Notes: generated by a model from the letters alone, not told the origin. A stretch of 64,000 bases of DNA from Paractinoplanes tereljensis (GCF_016862435.1 NZ_BOMY01000033.1:62001-126000), one strand, 5' to 3'; counted from the stretch's first letter, positions 40,139 through 49,637 are shown. Numbers and translations: made by a program.

Positions 40139-40963
40139 TCAGCCCTTGACCGCGCCGGAGGTCATGCCGGCGACGATCTGCCGGTTGAAGAACAGGAACA
40201 TGATCAGCGGCGGGATCGTGATCAGCAGGATGTTCATGAACAGCAGGTTGTACTGGGTGTTGTACTGGCTGGAGAAGTTGTAGAGGGTCAGCTGCACGGT
40301 GGCGTTCTGGTCGCCGGGCAGGAAGTACAGCGGGTTGGTGAAGTCGTTGAAGACGGCCACCGACTGCACCACGATCGACGTGACGATCACCGGCTTGAGC
40401 AGCGGCAGGATCACTCGGAAGAACAGCCGGGCGGGGCCGGCGCCGTCGATCACCGCGGCTTCGTCGAGCTCGCGGGGGATGGTGCCGATGAACGCCCGGA
40501 ACAGCAGGATGACGAAGGCCAGCCCGAACGCGATCTCGACCAGGATCAGGCCGGGAAGCGTGCGGAACAGTCCGGCCTTCTGCAGCACCCAGATGGTCGG
40601 CACGACCGCGGGCGGGATGATCAGGCCGGCCAGCACGAACATGTTGATCAGGCCGTTCCACTTCGACCGCTTGCGCTGCAGGGTGAACGCGACCATTGCC
40701 CCGAACACCACCATCAGGGTCACGCTGGCGACGGTCAGGATGGTGCTGTTGATGAACGCGATGATCAGCATGTAGTCGCGGGCCTGCACCACGTCGATGA
40801 AGTTCTGCACGAAGCGGAACTGGGTCGGCCAGCTGAAGTCGAGCAGCGACGCCTCCTGTCGGGTCTTCATCGCGGTGAGCACGATGAAGGCGAACGGCAC
40901 CAGGAACACCACGATCGACAGCACGATCGCGACGGCGCTGAGCGCGAAGTTCTTGCGCGGCAT
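40139..40963 (-). CDS. Carbohydrate ABC transporter permease (MalG type)
   Basis: 274 residues from ATG 40963, overlapping the upstream permease stop. Six membrane helices. The EAA loop IPRELDEAAVIDGAGPARLF (about 172-191) contacts the ATPase. It is the last gene of the rhamnoside operon. No ATPase gene is present, so a shared ATPase such as MsiK is expected, as is usual for actinobacterial sugar importers. Confidence 0.9.
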   Translation of the reverse strand: MPRKNFALSAVAIVLSIVVFLVPFAFIVLTAMKTRQEASLLDFSWPTQFRFVQNFIDVVQARDYMLIIAFINSTILTVASVTLMVVFGAMVAFTLQRKRSKWNGLINMFVLAGLIIPPAVVPTIWVLQKAGLFRTLPGLILVEIAFGLAFVILLFRAFIGTIPRELDEAAVIDGAGPARLFFRVILPLLKPVIVTSIVVQSVAVFNDFTNPLYFLPGDQNATVQLTLYNFSSQYNTQYNLLFMNILLITIPPLIMFLFFNRQIVAGMTSGAVKG

Positions 40964-41886
40964 CAGAGCTCGACCTCCTTGCGGTTGAGGAACCGCGACA
41001 GCGGCAGGACGATCGCCGTGACCACCAGGAACAGCACGACGTTTCCGGCCGTGGACAGCCCGTAGAAGCCGGCCTGGTACTGCTTGTAGATCACCGAGGC
41101 GATCACGTCCGAGGTGAAGCCGGGCCCGCCCTTGGTCATCGCCCAGATCAGGTCGAACGACCGCAGCCCGCCGATCAGCGACAGGATGATGACGGTGACG
41201 GTGGCCGGCCGGGCCAGCGGGAGAACGATGTGCCGGAAGTTGTCCCAGGCCCCGGCCCCGTCCATCCGGGCCGCCTCGAAGTACTCCTGCGGGATCGACA
41301 CGATGCCGGCGATGTAGATCAGGGTGGCCAGGCCGATGCCCTTCCAGACGTCGACCAACCCGACCGAGATCAGCGCCAGCGACGGATCGGTCAGCCAGCC
41401 CGGGCCGGTGATGCCGATCAGGTCCAGCGACTGGTTGATCAGGCCGCGTTCCGGGTTCATCAGCACCGTGAAGGTGAGCCCGACGCCGATCGTGGAGACC
41501 AGCACCGGGAAGAACACGACCGACCGCAGGTAACCCCGGCCGATGATCTGCGAGGTCAGCAGCATGGCCAGGCCCAGACCCAGGACGACCTTCAGGCCGG
41601 AGGTCAGCACCGCGTAGATCAGGGTGTGCCAGAGGCTGCTGACCAGCGCCGGCTCCTGGAAGAACGTCTTGTAGTTGTCGAAGCCGATGAACTTCGAGTC
41701 GAAGATGCTCCACCGGGTGAGGCTGAAGTAGAAGGCGATCACCGTTGGGACCAGGAAGAGCACCCCGTAGATCACGGCCGCCGGGAGATAGAACCAGTTG
41801 GTGTACGGGCTGTGGGCCCGTACCCGGCCCGCCGCGGACGCGTTCTCACGCGTACGGGCGGACCGGTGCACGGTGGTGGTTGCCAC
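40963..41886 (-). CDS. Carbohydrate ABC transporter permease (MalF type)
   Basis: 307 residues from a GTG start. A basic N-terminal tail precedes six membrane helices. The EAA loop is IPQEYFEAARMDGAGAWDNF (about 203-222). It pairs with the following permease and with the binding protein upstream for uptake of a rhamnose-containing sugar, inferred from the rhamnosidase gene in the operon. Confidence 0.9.
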   Translation of the reverse strand: MATTTVHRSARTRENASAAGRVRAHSPYTNWFYLPAAVIYGVLFLVPTVIAFYFSLTRWSIFDSKFIGFDNYKTFFQEPALVSSLWHTLIYAVLTSGLKVVLGLGLAMLLTSQIIGRGYLRSVVFFPVLVSTIGVGLTFTVLMNPERGLINQSLDLIGITGPGWLTDPSLALISVGLVDVWKGIGLATLIYIAGIVSIPQEYFEAARMDGAGAWDNFRHIVLPLARPATVTVIILSLIGGLRSFDLIWAMTKGGPGFTSDVIASVIYKQYQAGFYGLSTAGNVVLFLVVTAIVLPLSRFLNRKEVEL

Positions 41887-41895
41887 GATCAGTTC

Positions 41896-43212
41896 CTACC
41901 AGCCCTCGAGCCCGAGTTGCTGAGCCTGCTTCTTGACGTCCTCGTCGTAGAGCTTGGCGGCCGCGTCGGCCTTGCGGATGCCGGAGCCGACCTCGACGCA
42001 GATCTGCTCGAGCGCCGGGCCCTTGACCGGGGAGAGGAATTCCAGCGCCAGGCTGGAGCTGCCCGAGTCGATGTAGCCCTGCATGTCCTTGACCGCCTGC
42101 GGCACCTTGTCACCGACGGTGCAGCCCTTGACCGCGTACGGCCCGGTGGGGGTCGACGCCGTGGTCTGCGAGTTGCAGCCGTCGACGCTGGCGATGTAGG
42201 CGAGGAACTTCTTGGCCGCCTCGAGCTTCGCGCCGGTGGTGCTGCTCGGGATGTAGACGCCGTTCGGGCTCCACACGGTCAGCTTGTTCTGCGACGCGTC
42301 GGTGCCGGGGATCGGGAACAGTCCGACCTTGTCCTCGGTGCCCGGGTTGTCGGCGATCAGCTGGCTGACCATCGCGGACAGGATCGGGTACTGAGCGCCC
42401 TTGCCGGTGGCCAGGTAGCGCAGGCCGTCGGTGAGCTTGGCCGAGGCGAAGTCCTTGTTCTCGTAACCCTTGTCGTGCACGTCCTGCAGGTGCTGGAAGC
42501 CGGCCAGCGCGGCCGGGGTGGTGGCGTACTTGGCCTGGTTCTTCGTGTACTTGTCGGCCCACTGCGGGTCGGCGGTGTTCACGTTGGCGTAGTCACCGAG
42601 GATGAACAGCTGCGACGTCCACGTCTCGCCGTAGGTCTGGATCACCGGATCCACCCCGCCGGCCTTGATCTTGGAGTTGTTGGCCATGAAGTCGTCCCAG
42701 GTCTTGGGGATCTGCAGGCCGAGCTTGGCGTACACGTCCTTGTTGTAGAGGATCGCGCCGGCCATGAAGCCGCCCCACGGTACGCCGTAGATCTTGCCGT
42801 TCGAGGTGACCGTGGTGGTGAAGTTCTTGTCCAGGTTGCCGATGTTCTCGGTGTCGCCGAGCGGTGCCAGGTTCTTCTCCGGCGCCAGGGCCTGGAACAG
42901 CGAGCCCGAGTTGTACATGAACACGTCGCTCATGTCGCCGGTCGACAGTCGCGTCTTGATCAGGTTGTCCCCGTCCGTACCCTGCGGCCGGGTTTCGGTC
43001 TTGATCGTGATGTTCGGGTTTTTCGCGGTGAAGTCCTTGACCAGCTGGTCGCCGATCTTCGCCGTCTCCGACCCGTTGTCGTACAGGAACGAGATGGTGA
43101 CCTTGCCGTCGCCGCCCGAGTCGTCACTGCTGCCGAGGCTGCCCGCGCTGCACGCGGTCAGGGCCATCGAGGCGGTGGCGAGCAGGGCGATCGCTATGTG
43201 TCGTGTTCTCAT
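41896..43212 (-). CDS. Extracellular sugar-binding lipoprotein (ABC importer)
   Basis: 438 residues; ATG with GGAGGACC upstream. The signal peptide MRTRHIAIALLATASMALTAC has a lipobox at Cys 21. The mature part has the family-1 solute-binding layout, with VKDFTAKNPNITIKTETR, GVPWGGFMAGAILYNKDVYA and SPNGVYIPSSTTGAKLEAAK. It captures the substrate of the two permeases downstream; with a GH78 gene in front, an L-rhamnose-containing saccharide is likely. Confidence 0.9.
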   Translation of the reverse strand: MRTRHIAIALLATASMALTACSAGSLGSSDDSGGDGKVTISFLYDNGSETAKIGDQLVKDFTAKNPNITIKTETRPQGTDGDNLIKTRLSTGDMSDVFMYNSGSLFQALAPEKNLAPLGDTENIGNLDKNFTTTVTSNGKIYGVPWGGFMAGAILYNKDVYAKLGLQIPKTWDDFMANNSKIKAGGVDPVIQTYGETWTSQLFILGDYANVNTADPQWADKYTKNQAKYATTPAALAGFQHLQDVHDKGYENKDFASAKLTDGLRYLATGKGAQYPILSAMVSQLIADNPGTEDKVGLFPIPGTDASQNKLTVWSPNGVYIPSSTTGAKLEAAKKFLAYIASVDGCNSQTTASTPTGPYAVKGCTVGDKVPQAVKDMQGYIDSGSSSLALEFLSPVKGPALEQICVEVGSGIRKADAAAKLYDEDVKKQAQQLGLEGW

Positions 43213-43239
43213 TCGGGTCCTCCGAGGGGAAGAGAGGGA

Positions 43240-46005
43240 TTATGCGTTTTCCAGGAGGGTGCGGAAGCGATCGGCGCCGGGAATGAACCCGTCGGCGGTC
43301 GCGGCGTCGACGATCTGCGTCGCCGGCGCGTCGAGGAAAGGCTTGAGCCGGTCGGCCAGGGCGGCCTCGTCGGCCGCCACGCCCGCCTCGGCCGCGGCCG
43401 AGACGATGCGATCCCAGCTGGGCTGGTGGTCCATCAACTGCCGGATGCTGGGCTCGGCGGCCGGTTGCTCCTCTTGCGCGTACGGGTCGGGAAGCGTCCA
43501 GTGGTGCCGCCCATGGCGTACCTCGATGGTCTGGTCCTGACCGGGGAGGGTGACCACCGCGGTAGCGCCCACCGGAACGGTGAGATCGAGTTGCAGCTCG
43601 CCGCCTTCGCGCTGCCAGGCGACCTCGGCCTCGCCGTACGGCGTGAGGTGGCGGGCTGCGGCCCGGGTCAACGCCCGGCCGGGCAGCGGCCGCACCTCGA
43701 TGAGCTGGTAACCGGGGGCGCCGGGGGCGAGGCCGGCGACCCGCCGGTGCAGCCAGTCGGCGACCGCGCCGAGCGCGTAGTGGTTGAACGAGGTCATCTC
43801 GCCCGGGTTGATGCTCCCGTCCGGGAGCATGCTGTCCCAGCGCTCCCAGACCGTGGTGGCGCCCATCGTCACCGGGTAGAGCCAGGACGGGCAGCCGGTC
43901 TGCAGCAGCAGCCGGTAGGCCAGCTCGGGGTAACCGGCGTCGGTCAGTGCGTCGGTCATCAGCGGGGTGCCGACGAAGCCGGTGCTGATCCGGAAGCCGG
44001 CCGTGCGCACCAGGTCGGCGAGCCGGTCCCCGGCGTGCCGGCGCTGCTCCGCATCCGGGAGAAGAGCCCACTGCAGAGCCAGGGCGTACGTGGTGGCCGC
44101 GTCGCTGAGCACCCGGCCGTCCGGGGTGACGTACTCACGGGCGAACGCGTCCCGGACCTTCGCGGCCAGCTCGGCGTATTCCCGGGTGGTGTCGGCGTCG
44201 CCGGCCACCTCGGCCGCCAGGGCCACCACCTCGGCCGAGCGGGCCAGGTGGGCGGTGGCGATGACGTCCGGGTCGGCCTTGGCCCGGAACGGGTCGGCCG
44301 GCGGGGCGGTCGGGTCGAGCCAGTCACCGAACTGGAAACCGCCGGCCCAGAGCAGGTTCTGCCCGGCCAGGGCGGCCATCTTGTCGACCCACAGCCGCAT
44401 GCTGGGCAGCTGCCGCTCCAGCAGGTCGCGGTCGCCGGTGCGCTGGTAGATCACCCAGGGCACGATGGTGGCGGCGTCGCCCCAGGCGGCGGTGGCCGGG
44501 CCGGGGCGGCGGATCACGTCCGGGATGACGTACGGGACCGAGCCGTCCTTGTACTGCTCGGCGGCCAGGTCGGCGAGCCAGCTGCCGAGGAAGCCGGCGG
44601 TGTCGAACAGGAAGCTGGCGGTGGGGGAGAAGACCTGGATGTCGCCGGTCCAGCCGAGTCGTTCGTCGCGCTGCGGGCAGTCGGTGGGTACGTCGACGAA
44701 GTTGCCGCGCATGCCCCAGACCACGTTGTCGTGGAACTTGTTGAGCAGCTCGTGGTCGGAGTCGAACCAGCCGGTGCGGCGCAGGTCGGAGCCGACGACG
44801 ACGGCCTCGATGTCTTCGGTTGCCAGGTCGTCGACGCCGGTGACCTCGGCGTAGCGGAAGCCGTGGAACGTCAGCTCCGGTTCCAGGGTGGCCTCCTCGC
44901 CGACGATCCAGGTGTCCGTCGCGTCGGCCGTGCGCAGTGGCCGTACGCCCAGCTCGCCGTCCTCCAGGACCTCGGCGTGCCGGACGGTGATTTGTCCGGC
45001 ATTTCGGACCTTGAGCCGCACCCAGCCCACCACGTTCTGGCCGAAGTCGACGAGGGTTTTGCCGCTGGGCGAAGTCGTCACGCTCTGGGCCGGGACCACC
45101 TCGGTGATCCGGACCGGCGGGCCGTCCGGCGCGACCAGCAGGGACAGGTCGGCGTCCAGGACGTCCACCGGGGTCGGCTCGCCCTCGGCCCGGGTGAGGT
45201 CGGTGCGCTGGCCGTTGTAGAGGTCGTCGGCGACGATCCGGCTCTCCCGGGCGGTCCACTCGCCGTCGGTGTTCAGCACGTGCGTGCTGCCGTCGGCCAG
45301 GGTGACCTCCAACTGGGCCAGGGCGGCGATCCGGTCGCCGTAGATCGCGCGGCGGCCCTGGAAGCCGAGCCGGCCGCGGAACCAGCCGTTGCCGAGCAGG
45401 ATCTCCAGGTCGTTGTGGCCTTCGTGCAGCAGGGCGGTGACGTCGTGGGTCTGGTAGCGCAGCCGGTGCCGGTAGGCGGTCCAGCCCGGGGCGAGCTGCT
45501 CGTCGCCGACCCGCTCGCCGTTGATCCGGGCCACGTAGAGGCCGTGCGCGGTGGCGTAGAGCCGGGCCTGGACGACCTCGCCGGGCAGGTCGATCGCGCC
45601 CGACACGATCGGGGCCGGGGCTTCCAGGCCGGCGATGTCGCGGGGGCTGACGAACCGGGCGGTCCAGTCGGAGGTGTTCAGCAGGCCGGCCTCGGCGACC
45701 GCGGGCTCGCTCCACTCGCTCCAGGTGGTGGCGTCGCCGACGCGTACCCGTACGCTCACCGACTCGCGGGCCGTGAGCGGCGCGCCCGGCCAGGCCACCA
45801 GGATCTGTTCGCCGCCGCCGACGGCGTGGTTCTCGGTGGTGTTGCCGCGGGTCACCGCCAGCTCGTATCGTGCCTGGCTGTAGTCGTCCGGGGCCGCCGT
45901 GACCTGCCAGGACAGGCGCGGCGTGGCCGTGCCGAGACCCAGCACCGGGCGACCGGCGGGGTGGTGTTCGAAGCGGAGGGCGGACGGGGCGGCGAGCTCA
46001 GGCAT
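43240..46005 (-). CDS. Alpha-L-rhamnosidase, GH78
   Basis: 921 residues, no signal peptide. The layout follows bacterial GH78: N-terminal beta-sandwich with RLSWQVTA, carbohydrate-binding module (LYATAHGLYVARINGERVGD), then an (alpha/alpha)6 catalytic barrel with FVDVPTDCPQRDERLGWTGD (about 428-447, carrying the usual catalytic Asp/Glu cluster), GGFQFGDWLDPTA and SFNHYALGAVADWLH. It removes terminal alpha-L-rhamnose, inside the cell after uptake. It is the first gene of the operon and is divergent from an AraC regulator. Confidence 0.92.
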   Translation of the reverse strand: MPELAAPSALRFEHHPAGRPVLGLGTATPRLSWQVTAAPDDYSQARYELAVTRGNTTENHAVGGGEQILVAWPGAPLTARESVSVRVRVGDATTWSEWSEPAVAEAGLLNTSDWTARFVSPRDIAGLEAPAPIVSGAIDLPGEVVQARLYATAHGLYVARINGERVGDEQLAPGWTAYRHRLRYQTHDVTALLHEGHNDLEILLGNGWFRGRLGFQGRRAIYGDRIAALAQLEVTLADGSTHVLNTDGEWTARESRIVADDLYNGQRTDLTRAEGEPTPVDVLDADLSLLVAPDGPPVRITEVVPAQSVTTSPSGKTLVDFGQNVVGWVRLKVRNAGQITVRHAEVLEDGELGVRPLRTADATDTWIVGEEATLEPELTFHGFRYAEVTGVDDLATEDIEAVVVGSDLRRTGWFDSDHELLNKFHDNVVWGMRGNFVDVPTDCPQRDERLGWTGDIQVFSPTASFLFDTAGFLGSWLADLAAEQYKDGSVPYVIPDVIRRPGPATAAWGDAATIVPWVIYQRTGDRDLLERQLPSMRLWVDKMAALAGQNLLWAGGFQFGDWLDPTAPPADPFRAKADPDVIATAHLARSAEVVALAAEVAGDADTTREYAELAAKVRDAFAREYVTPDGRVLSDAATTYALALQWALLPDAEQRRHAGDRLADLVRTAGFRISTGFVGTPLMTDALTDAGYPELAYRLLLQTGCPSWLYPVTMGATTVWERWDSMLPDGSINPGEMTSFNHYALGAVADWLHRRVAGLAPGAPGYQLIEVRPLPGRALTRAAARHLTPYGEAEVAWQREGGELQLDLTVPVGATAVVTLPGQDQTIEVRHGRHHWTLPDPYAQEEQPAAEPSIRQLMDHQPSWDRIVSAAAEAGVAADEAALADRLKPFLDAPATQIVDAATADGFIPGADRFRTLLENA

Positions 46006-46061
46006 GACACTCCATCGAGGTGAAACGATTCAAGAACACTTGCAAGAACGCGGGTCACAAT

Positions 46062-46095
46062 GTTTCGGCTTGATGGCGAAGACGTTTCGCTTGCA
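46062..46095. promoter_or_regulatory. Direct repeats, probable AraC-type operator
   Basis: GTTTCGGCTTGA (46062-46073) and GTTTCGCTTGCA (46084-46095) are 22 bp apart, two helical turns, as expected for AraC-family half-sites. They lie between the divergent rhamnosidase and regulator genes. CTTGCAAG near 46040 is a further palindrome. Confidence 0.55.
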
Positions 46096-46181
46096 CCGAT
46101 CCTGCGGTGTGGCCCACGCCACTAAATAGCCCGAGGTTCACCGGACCTAGCACGAAATTCACCTTGGCCGTACGGTGAGGC

Positions 46182-47060
46182 ATGGACGAGTTCCCCGTCG
46201 AGAACACCCGCACGCTGCTCCATTTCATCGACGGGTCACTGGCGTTCGCAGGCCACTACCTGCACGAAGACACCCATCCGATCCACACGCACAGCTTCGT
46301 GGAGATCGCCGTGGTGATGGGCGGATCCGGGGCGCAGCGCAGTTTGGCCGGCCGCCAGGTGCTGAACGTCGGGGACGTGTTGCTCTTGCGGCCGGGCGTC
46401 TGGCACGGCTACGAGGACTGCCGCGCGCTCGATCTCTACAACTGCTGTTTCTCGCCCGAGTTACTGCGCAACGAGCTGGCCTGGACCCGCGAGGACCCGC
46501 AGCTCGGGCACCTGTTGTGGACCGGCCCGTACGCCGAACAGCGCCGCGGCATCCTCACCGGGCATCTCTCCGGCGACGCGTTCGCTGCCTGCCTCACCCA
46601 TCTCGAAGCGCTGCACGACCTGCGCGGCGCCCCGGTGGCCACGCATCGCGGCGACCTGGTCGGGCGGCTCACGCTCTTCCTGTCCGGTCTGGCCCGGGCA
46701 CTGGTCGCGGTCTCGCCCGGCGCCGCCCACCACGCGGTGCTGGAGGCGATGCGGATGATGGAGGAGCGGCCCGCCTACCAGTGGACGCTCACCGAGCTGG
46801 CGGCCGGGTTGCACGTCGCCCCCGGCTATCTGGTGCGACTGTTCAAGGGAGCGACCGGCCTGCCCCCGATGGCCTATCTCTCCCGGCACCGCGTAGAGCT
46901 GGCCGCCACCCGCCTGCTGCACACCGACCAGCCGATCAGCCGCATCGGCGAATCGGTCGGCTGGCCCGACCAGAACTACTTCGCCCGCCGCTTCAAGTCG
47001 CACTACGGGTTGAGCGCGTCCACCTACCGCGCCCGCTTCACGAAGTCGGTGAAGACCTGA
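46182..47060 (+). CDS. AraC-family regulator of the rhamnoside operon
   Basis: 292 residues. An N-terminal cupin sensor (HTHSFVEIAVVMGGSGAQRS, with VLLLRPGVWHGYE) is followed by a double helix-turn-helix (LTELAAGLHVAPGYLVRLFK and ISRIGESVGWPDQNYFARRF). This is the RhaS/RhaR-type plan. Divergent placement next to the GH78 operon suggests that it senses rhamnose or a rhamnoside and binds the direct repeats at 46062-46095. TACGGT 5 nt before the ATG may be a -10 box. Its 3' end overlaps the next gene by 23 bp. Confidence 0.9.
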   Translation: MDEFPVENTRTLLHFIDGSLAFAGHYLHEDTHPIHTHSFVEIAVVMGGSGAQRSLAGRQVLNVGDVLLLRPGVWHGYEDCRALDLYNCCFSPELLRNELAWTREDPQLGHLLWTGPYAEQRRGILTGHLSGDAFAACLTHLEALHDLRGAPVATHRGDLVGRLTLFLSGLARALVAVSPGAAHHAVLEAMRMMEERPAYQWTLTELAAGLHVAPGYLVRLFKGATGLPPMAYLSRHRVELAATRLLHTDQPISRIGESVGWPDQNYFARRFKSHYGLSASTYRARFTKSVKT

Positions 47061-47556
47061 GCCGCCTCTTCGTGATCGCCTGCCAGATCACTGCGGCCAG
47101 CTGCTCGGCCGGGCTTTCGGTGCTGACCACCAGGTCGGCGATCTGCCGGGCCGGTTCCACGTGCCGTTCGTGGGCGGCGCGGCGGTAGGTGACGTAGTTC
47201 GTCAGCAGCAGGTCGAGCTCGGTCTCGCCCTCGACGCACTGCCGCCGGATCTTGCGGGCCAGCCGCAGATCGGCCGGCAGATCGGCGAACACGTCGAACC
47301 GCGCCCCCGGTTTGGCCGCCACCCCGACCCGGAACGCGAACATCCCCTCGGCCACCACGACGGCCTGGCTCGCCAGCGCGCCGGCCACATCCGCGTCGAG
47401 GTTCGCGAAGTCCACCGAACTCGGATCCCCGACATCCCGGGCTTCGTGGCAATAGTCGTCCAGGTGCAGAACGACCACGCCGTTCCGCTGCCCCGCCAGG
47501 GCCGTGGCCAGGGTGGTCTTGCCCGCACCCGCCCCGCCGGAGATCGTCACCAGCAC
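47038..47556 (-). CDS. Uridine kinase-like P-loop protein
   Basis: 172 residues from a GTG. Walker A is SGGAGAGKTTLA (about 6-17). A nucleoside-kinase-like VVVLHLDDYCHEARD (about 27-41) holds the Asp-Asp of the uridine kinase family, then VVVAEGMFAFRVGV and KIRRQCVEGETELDLLLTNY. It probably phosphorylates a small nucleoside-like or sugar substrate. It converges on the AraC gene with a 23-bp overlap. Confidence 0.8.
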   Translation of the reverse strand: MLVTISGGAGAGKTTLATALAGQRNGVVVLHLDDYCHEARDVGDPSSVDFANLDADVAGALASQAVVVAEGMFAFRVGVAAKPGARFDVFADLPADLRLARKIRRQCVEGETELDLLLTNYVTYRRAAHERHVEPARQIADLVVSTESPAEQLAAVIWQAITKRRLRSSPTS

Positions 47557-47756
47557 GCCCGCGCCCCCCGATCCACCGCGACCGATCGATCATCCCCGGC
47601 CCCCGCAACCCGGTGCGATTTCGTGACCAAATGGCCGCCCGGTTAACCACCCGGCAACATTGACGCGCATGCAGGATGCAATCTATGTTCTGGATCTCCG
47701 GCGGTGGCGGCGATTCCTTCGCCGTCGCCACCGCCGGTCCAAAGCACAATGCCGGG

Positions 47757-48260
47757 ATGACTTTCCCGTCCCCGACGATCCCCGCCGCCGGCCGCGCCGA
47801 GGTCTTCCTCGGCTACCTGGACTACTTCCGCGAGACCGTGCTGGCCAAGGCGACCTCCCTCCCGCCGGACGCGCTACGGAGCAGCCGGCTGCCGTCCGGT
47901 TGGACCCCACTGGAGCTGCTGAAACACCTGCGGTACGTCGAGCTGCGCTGGATCGCGTGGGGCTTCGAGGGCAGCCCGGTCCCGTCCCCATGGGGCGACC
48001 GCCAGGACGACCGCTGGCACGTAACCCCCGACGAGACCCTCGCGGTGCTGACGGCCGAGCTGCGCACGCAGGGCGCCCACACGACGGCCGTAGTCTCCCG
48101 GACCGACCTCGATGCGGTCGGCGCCCCCGGACCGCGGTGGGACGGCGCCGACCCCGCCACCCTGGAGCGGGTCCTGTTCCACCTAGTGCAGGAATACGCC
48201 CGCCACGCCGGCCACCTGGACATCGTCGCCGAACTCTCCGGCGGCCCAATCGGCGAGTAG
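47757..48260 (+). CDS. DinB/DUF664 family protein (mycothiol-type)
   Basis: 167 residues from ATG 47757; the frame is open to 47676 but the family resemblance starts here. The four-helix DinB pattern shows in RLPSGWTPLELLKHLRYVEL with its His, then LFHLVQEYARHAGHLDIVAE with the two conserved His residues. These give the three-His metal site of DinB. In actinobacteria such proteins can be mycothiol-dependent transferases; the substrate is unknown. Confidence 0.8.
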   Translation: MTFPSPTIPAAGRAEVFLGYLDYFRETVLAKATSLPPDALRSSRLPSGWTPLELLKHLRYVELRWIAWGFEGSPVPSPWGDRQDDRWHVTPDETLAVLTAELRTQGAHTTAVVSRTDLDAVGAPGPRWDGADPATLERVLFHLVQEYARHAGHLDIVAELSGGPIGE

Positions 48261-48281
48261 CAAATTGTTGCGGTGGGCAGG

Positions 48282-48701
48282 TCAGGACAGGACCACACAA
48301 GCCACAATCCAGGCGAGCTCCAGGACGACCAGCGCCGCACCGGCGATCCGCCCCCGCCGGGCGATCCGGCGATAGTCGGGATGCCGCCCGCGGCCGGGAT
48401 CGCCGGCCGCCGGCAGGTCGGCGGGAAGCCTGCCCATCCAGAACAACGGCAACGCCCCCACCGCGAAGCCGCCGCCGCCGAGCAGCAGCTGTCCCGAGGA
48501 CGGCCCGGCGATGCCCGCGAAGACCAGGAAAGACCCCAGCGCCGGCAGGACCCGCCGAGTCATCGCCTCCCGACGCCAAACCGGCGGAAACATCCAGAAC
48601 AAGGTGGCAGCCAGCAGCGCAGCTCCACCGATCCCGATGACCCACGCCAGCCACACCGGCATGCCCTCGGGACTCAACGGAGCCGACGCGGAATCGAACA
48701 T
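48282..48701 (-). CDS. Membrane protein of unknown family
   Basis: 139 residues with four hydrophobic segments (about 15-37, 52-66, 70-90, 118-138), linked by basic loops such as PPVWRREAMTRRVLP. I do not recognise the family. TAGGCT lies 9 nt before the ATG. It converges on the DinB gene. Confidence 0.6.
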   Translation of the reverse strand: MFDSASAPLSPEGMPVWLAWVIGIGGAALLAATLFWMFPPVWRREAMTRRVLPALGSFLVFAGIAGPSSGQLLLGGGGFAVGALPLFWMGRLPADLPAAGDPGRGRHPDYRRIARRGRIAGAALVVLELAWIVACVVLS

Positions 48702-48749
48702 CGATTGTGGAGCCTAACGAACCCCGCGAATCCGTCCCGGTCAACGCAC

Positions 48750-48755
48750 TAACCT
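48750..48755 (+). promoter_or_regulatory. Putative -10 hexamer, leaderless start
   Basis: TAACCT exactly 6 nt before ATG 48762, with no ribosome site. Confidence 0.45.
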
Positions 48756-48761
48756 GACCTG

Positions 48762-49628
48762 ATGACCGTGCTGGACTGGCTGCTGGGCGGGGACGTCGCG
48801 ATTCGCTGGCAGGCATCGGAGTCGCTGTCGGGGGAACAGGAGCTTGTTGCCACCTCGGGGTGGGGGGCTCGGCTGCTGGCCGCGCAGGACTGGAGCGGTG
48901 GCGCGTTCCTTCCCCGGGAGGGCTGGGATCGGGACGTGGAGCCGCAGCCGTGGACCGGAGTCGAGTCGACGCTCACGCTGTTGCGGCAGTTCGGGGCGCT
49001 GCTGCCGGCGGAGCTCGTCGAGCGGATCGCGCAGGGGTGCCGGTGGGAGAACGACAACCAGCCGTTCTTCGACGGGGAGACCGAGCCGTGCATCAACGGG
49101 CGGGTCGTCGGGCTCGGTGTCTACTTCGGGCGGGACGTCTCGGCGATCGTCGGGCGGCTGCTGGGCGAGCAGCTCGATGACGGTGGCTGGAACTGCTGGG
49201 GCTCGCCCCGCTCCTCGTTCGACACGACGATCAACGTCCTTGAAGGCCTTCAGGCGTACGAGCAAATGCTGGACGCCTGGCCGGAGCTGACCGAGGCCCG
49301 CCGCCGAGGCGAGGAATTTCTTCTCGAACGTCGCCTGCTGCGCCGCCGGTCCACCGGCGAGATCGTCGATCCGGGTTATCTGCGGTTGTCGTTTCCGGTG
49401 CGCTGGCACTACGACGTGCTGCGTGGCCTGGAGTATTTCCGGGGCCGAGACGACCCGCGGCTGGACGAGGCCCGGCAGGTGCTGCGGGACAAGCGGCAGC
49501 CCGACGGCACCTGGCTGCTGGAACACACCCACCCCGGCAAGGTCCACTTCCAGATGGAGGAGGAGGGCCGGCCGAGCCGCTGGAACACCCTGCGAGCGCT
49601 ACGCGCCCTGGGTGCGGGCACTGACTAG
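48762..49628 (+). CDS. Squalene-cyclase/prenyltransferase-like alpha-toroid protein
   Basis: 288 residues. Repeated toroid blocks are visible: GRLLGEQLDDGGWNCWGSPR (about 126-145), SSFDTTINVLEGLQAYEQML and QPDGTWLLEHTHPGKVHFQM. It is far shorter than a true squalene-hopene cyclase (about 630 residues) and lacks a DXDD motif, so cyclase activity is unlikely. It may bind or act on a hydrophobic substrate or be a scaffold. The TIR gene begins 9 nt after its stop, so the two could be co-transcribed. Confidence 0.7.
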   Translation: MTVLDWLLGGDVAIRWQASESLSGEQELVATSGWGARLLAAQDWSGGAFLPREGWDRDVEPQPWTGVESTLTLLRQFGALLPAELVERIAQGCRWENDNQPFFDGETEPCINGRVVGLGVYFGRDVSAIVGRLLGEQLDDGGWNCWGSPRSSFDTTINVLEGLQAYEQMLDAWPELTEARRRGEEFLLERRLLRRRSTGEIVDPGYLRLSFPVRWHYDVLRGLEYFRGRDDPRLDEARQVLRDKRQPDGTWLLEHTHPGKVHFQMEEEGRPSRWNTLRALRALGAGTD

Positions 49629-49631
49629 GCT
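49626..49631 (+). promoter_or_regulatory. Putative -10 hexamer of TIR gene
   Basis: TAGGCT, 6 nt before ATG 49638; its first three bases are the stop codon of the preceding gene. It may allow separate, leaderless expression of the TIR protein. Confidence 0.4.
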
Positions 49632-49637
49632 CGGTGG

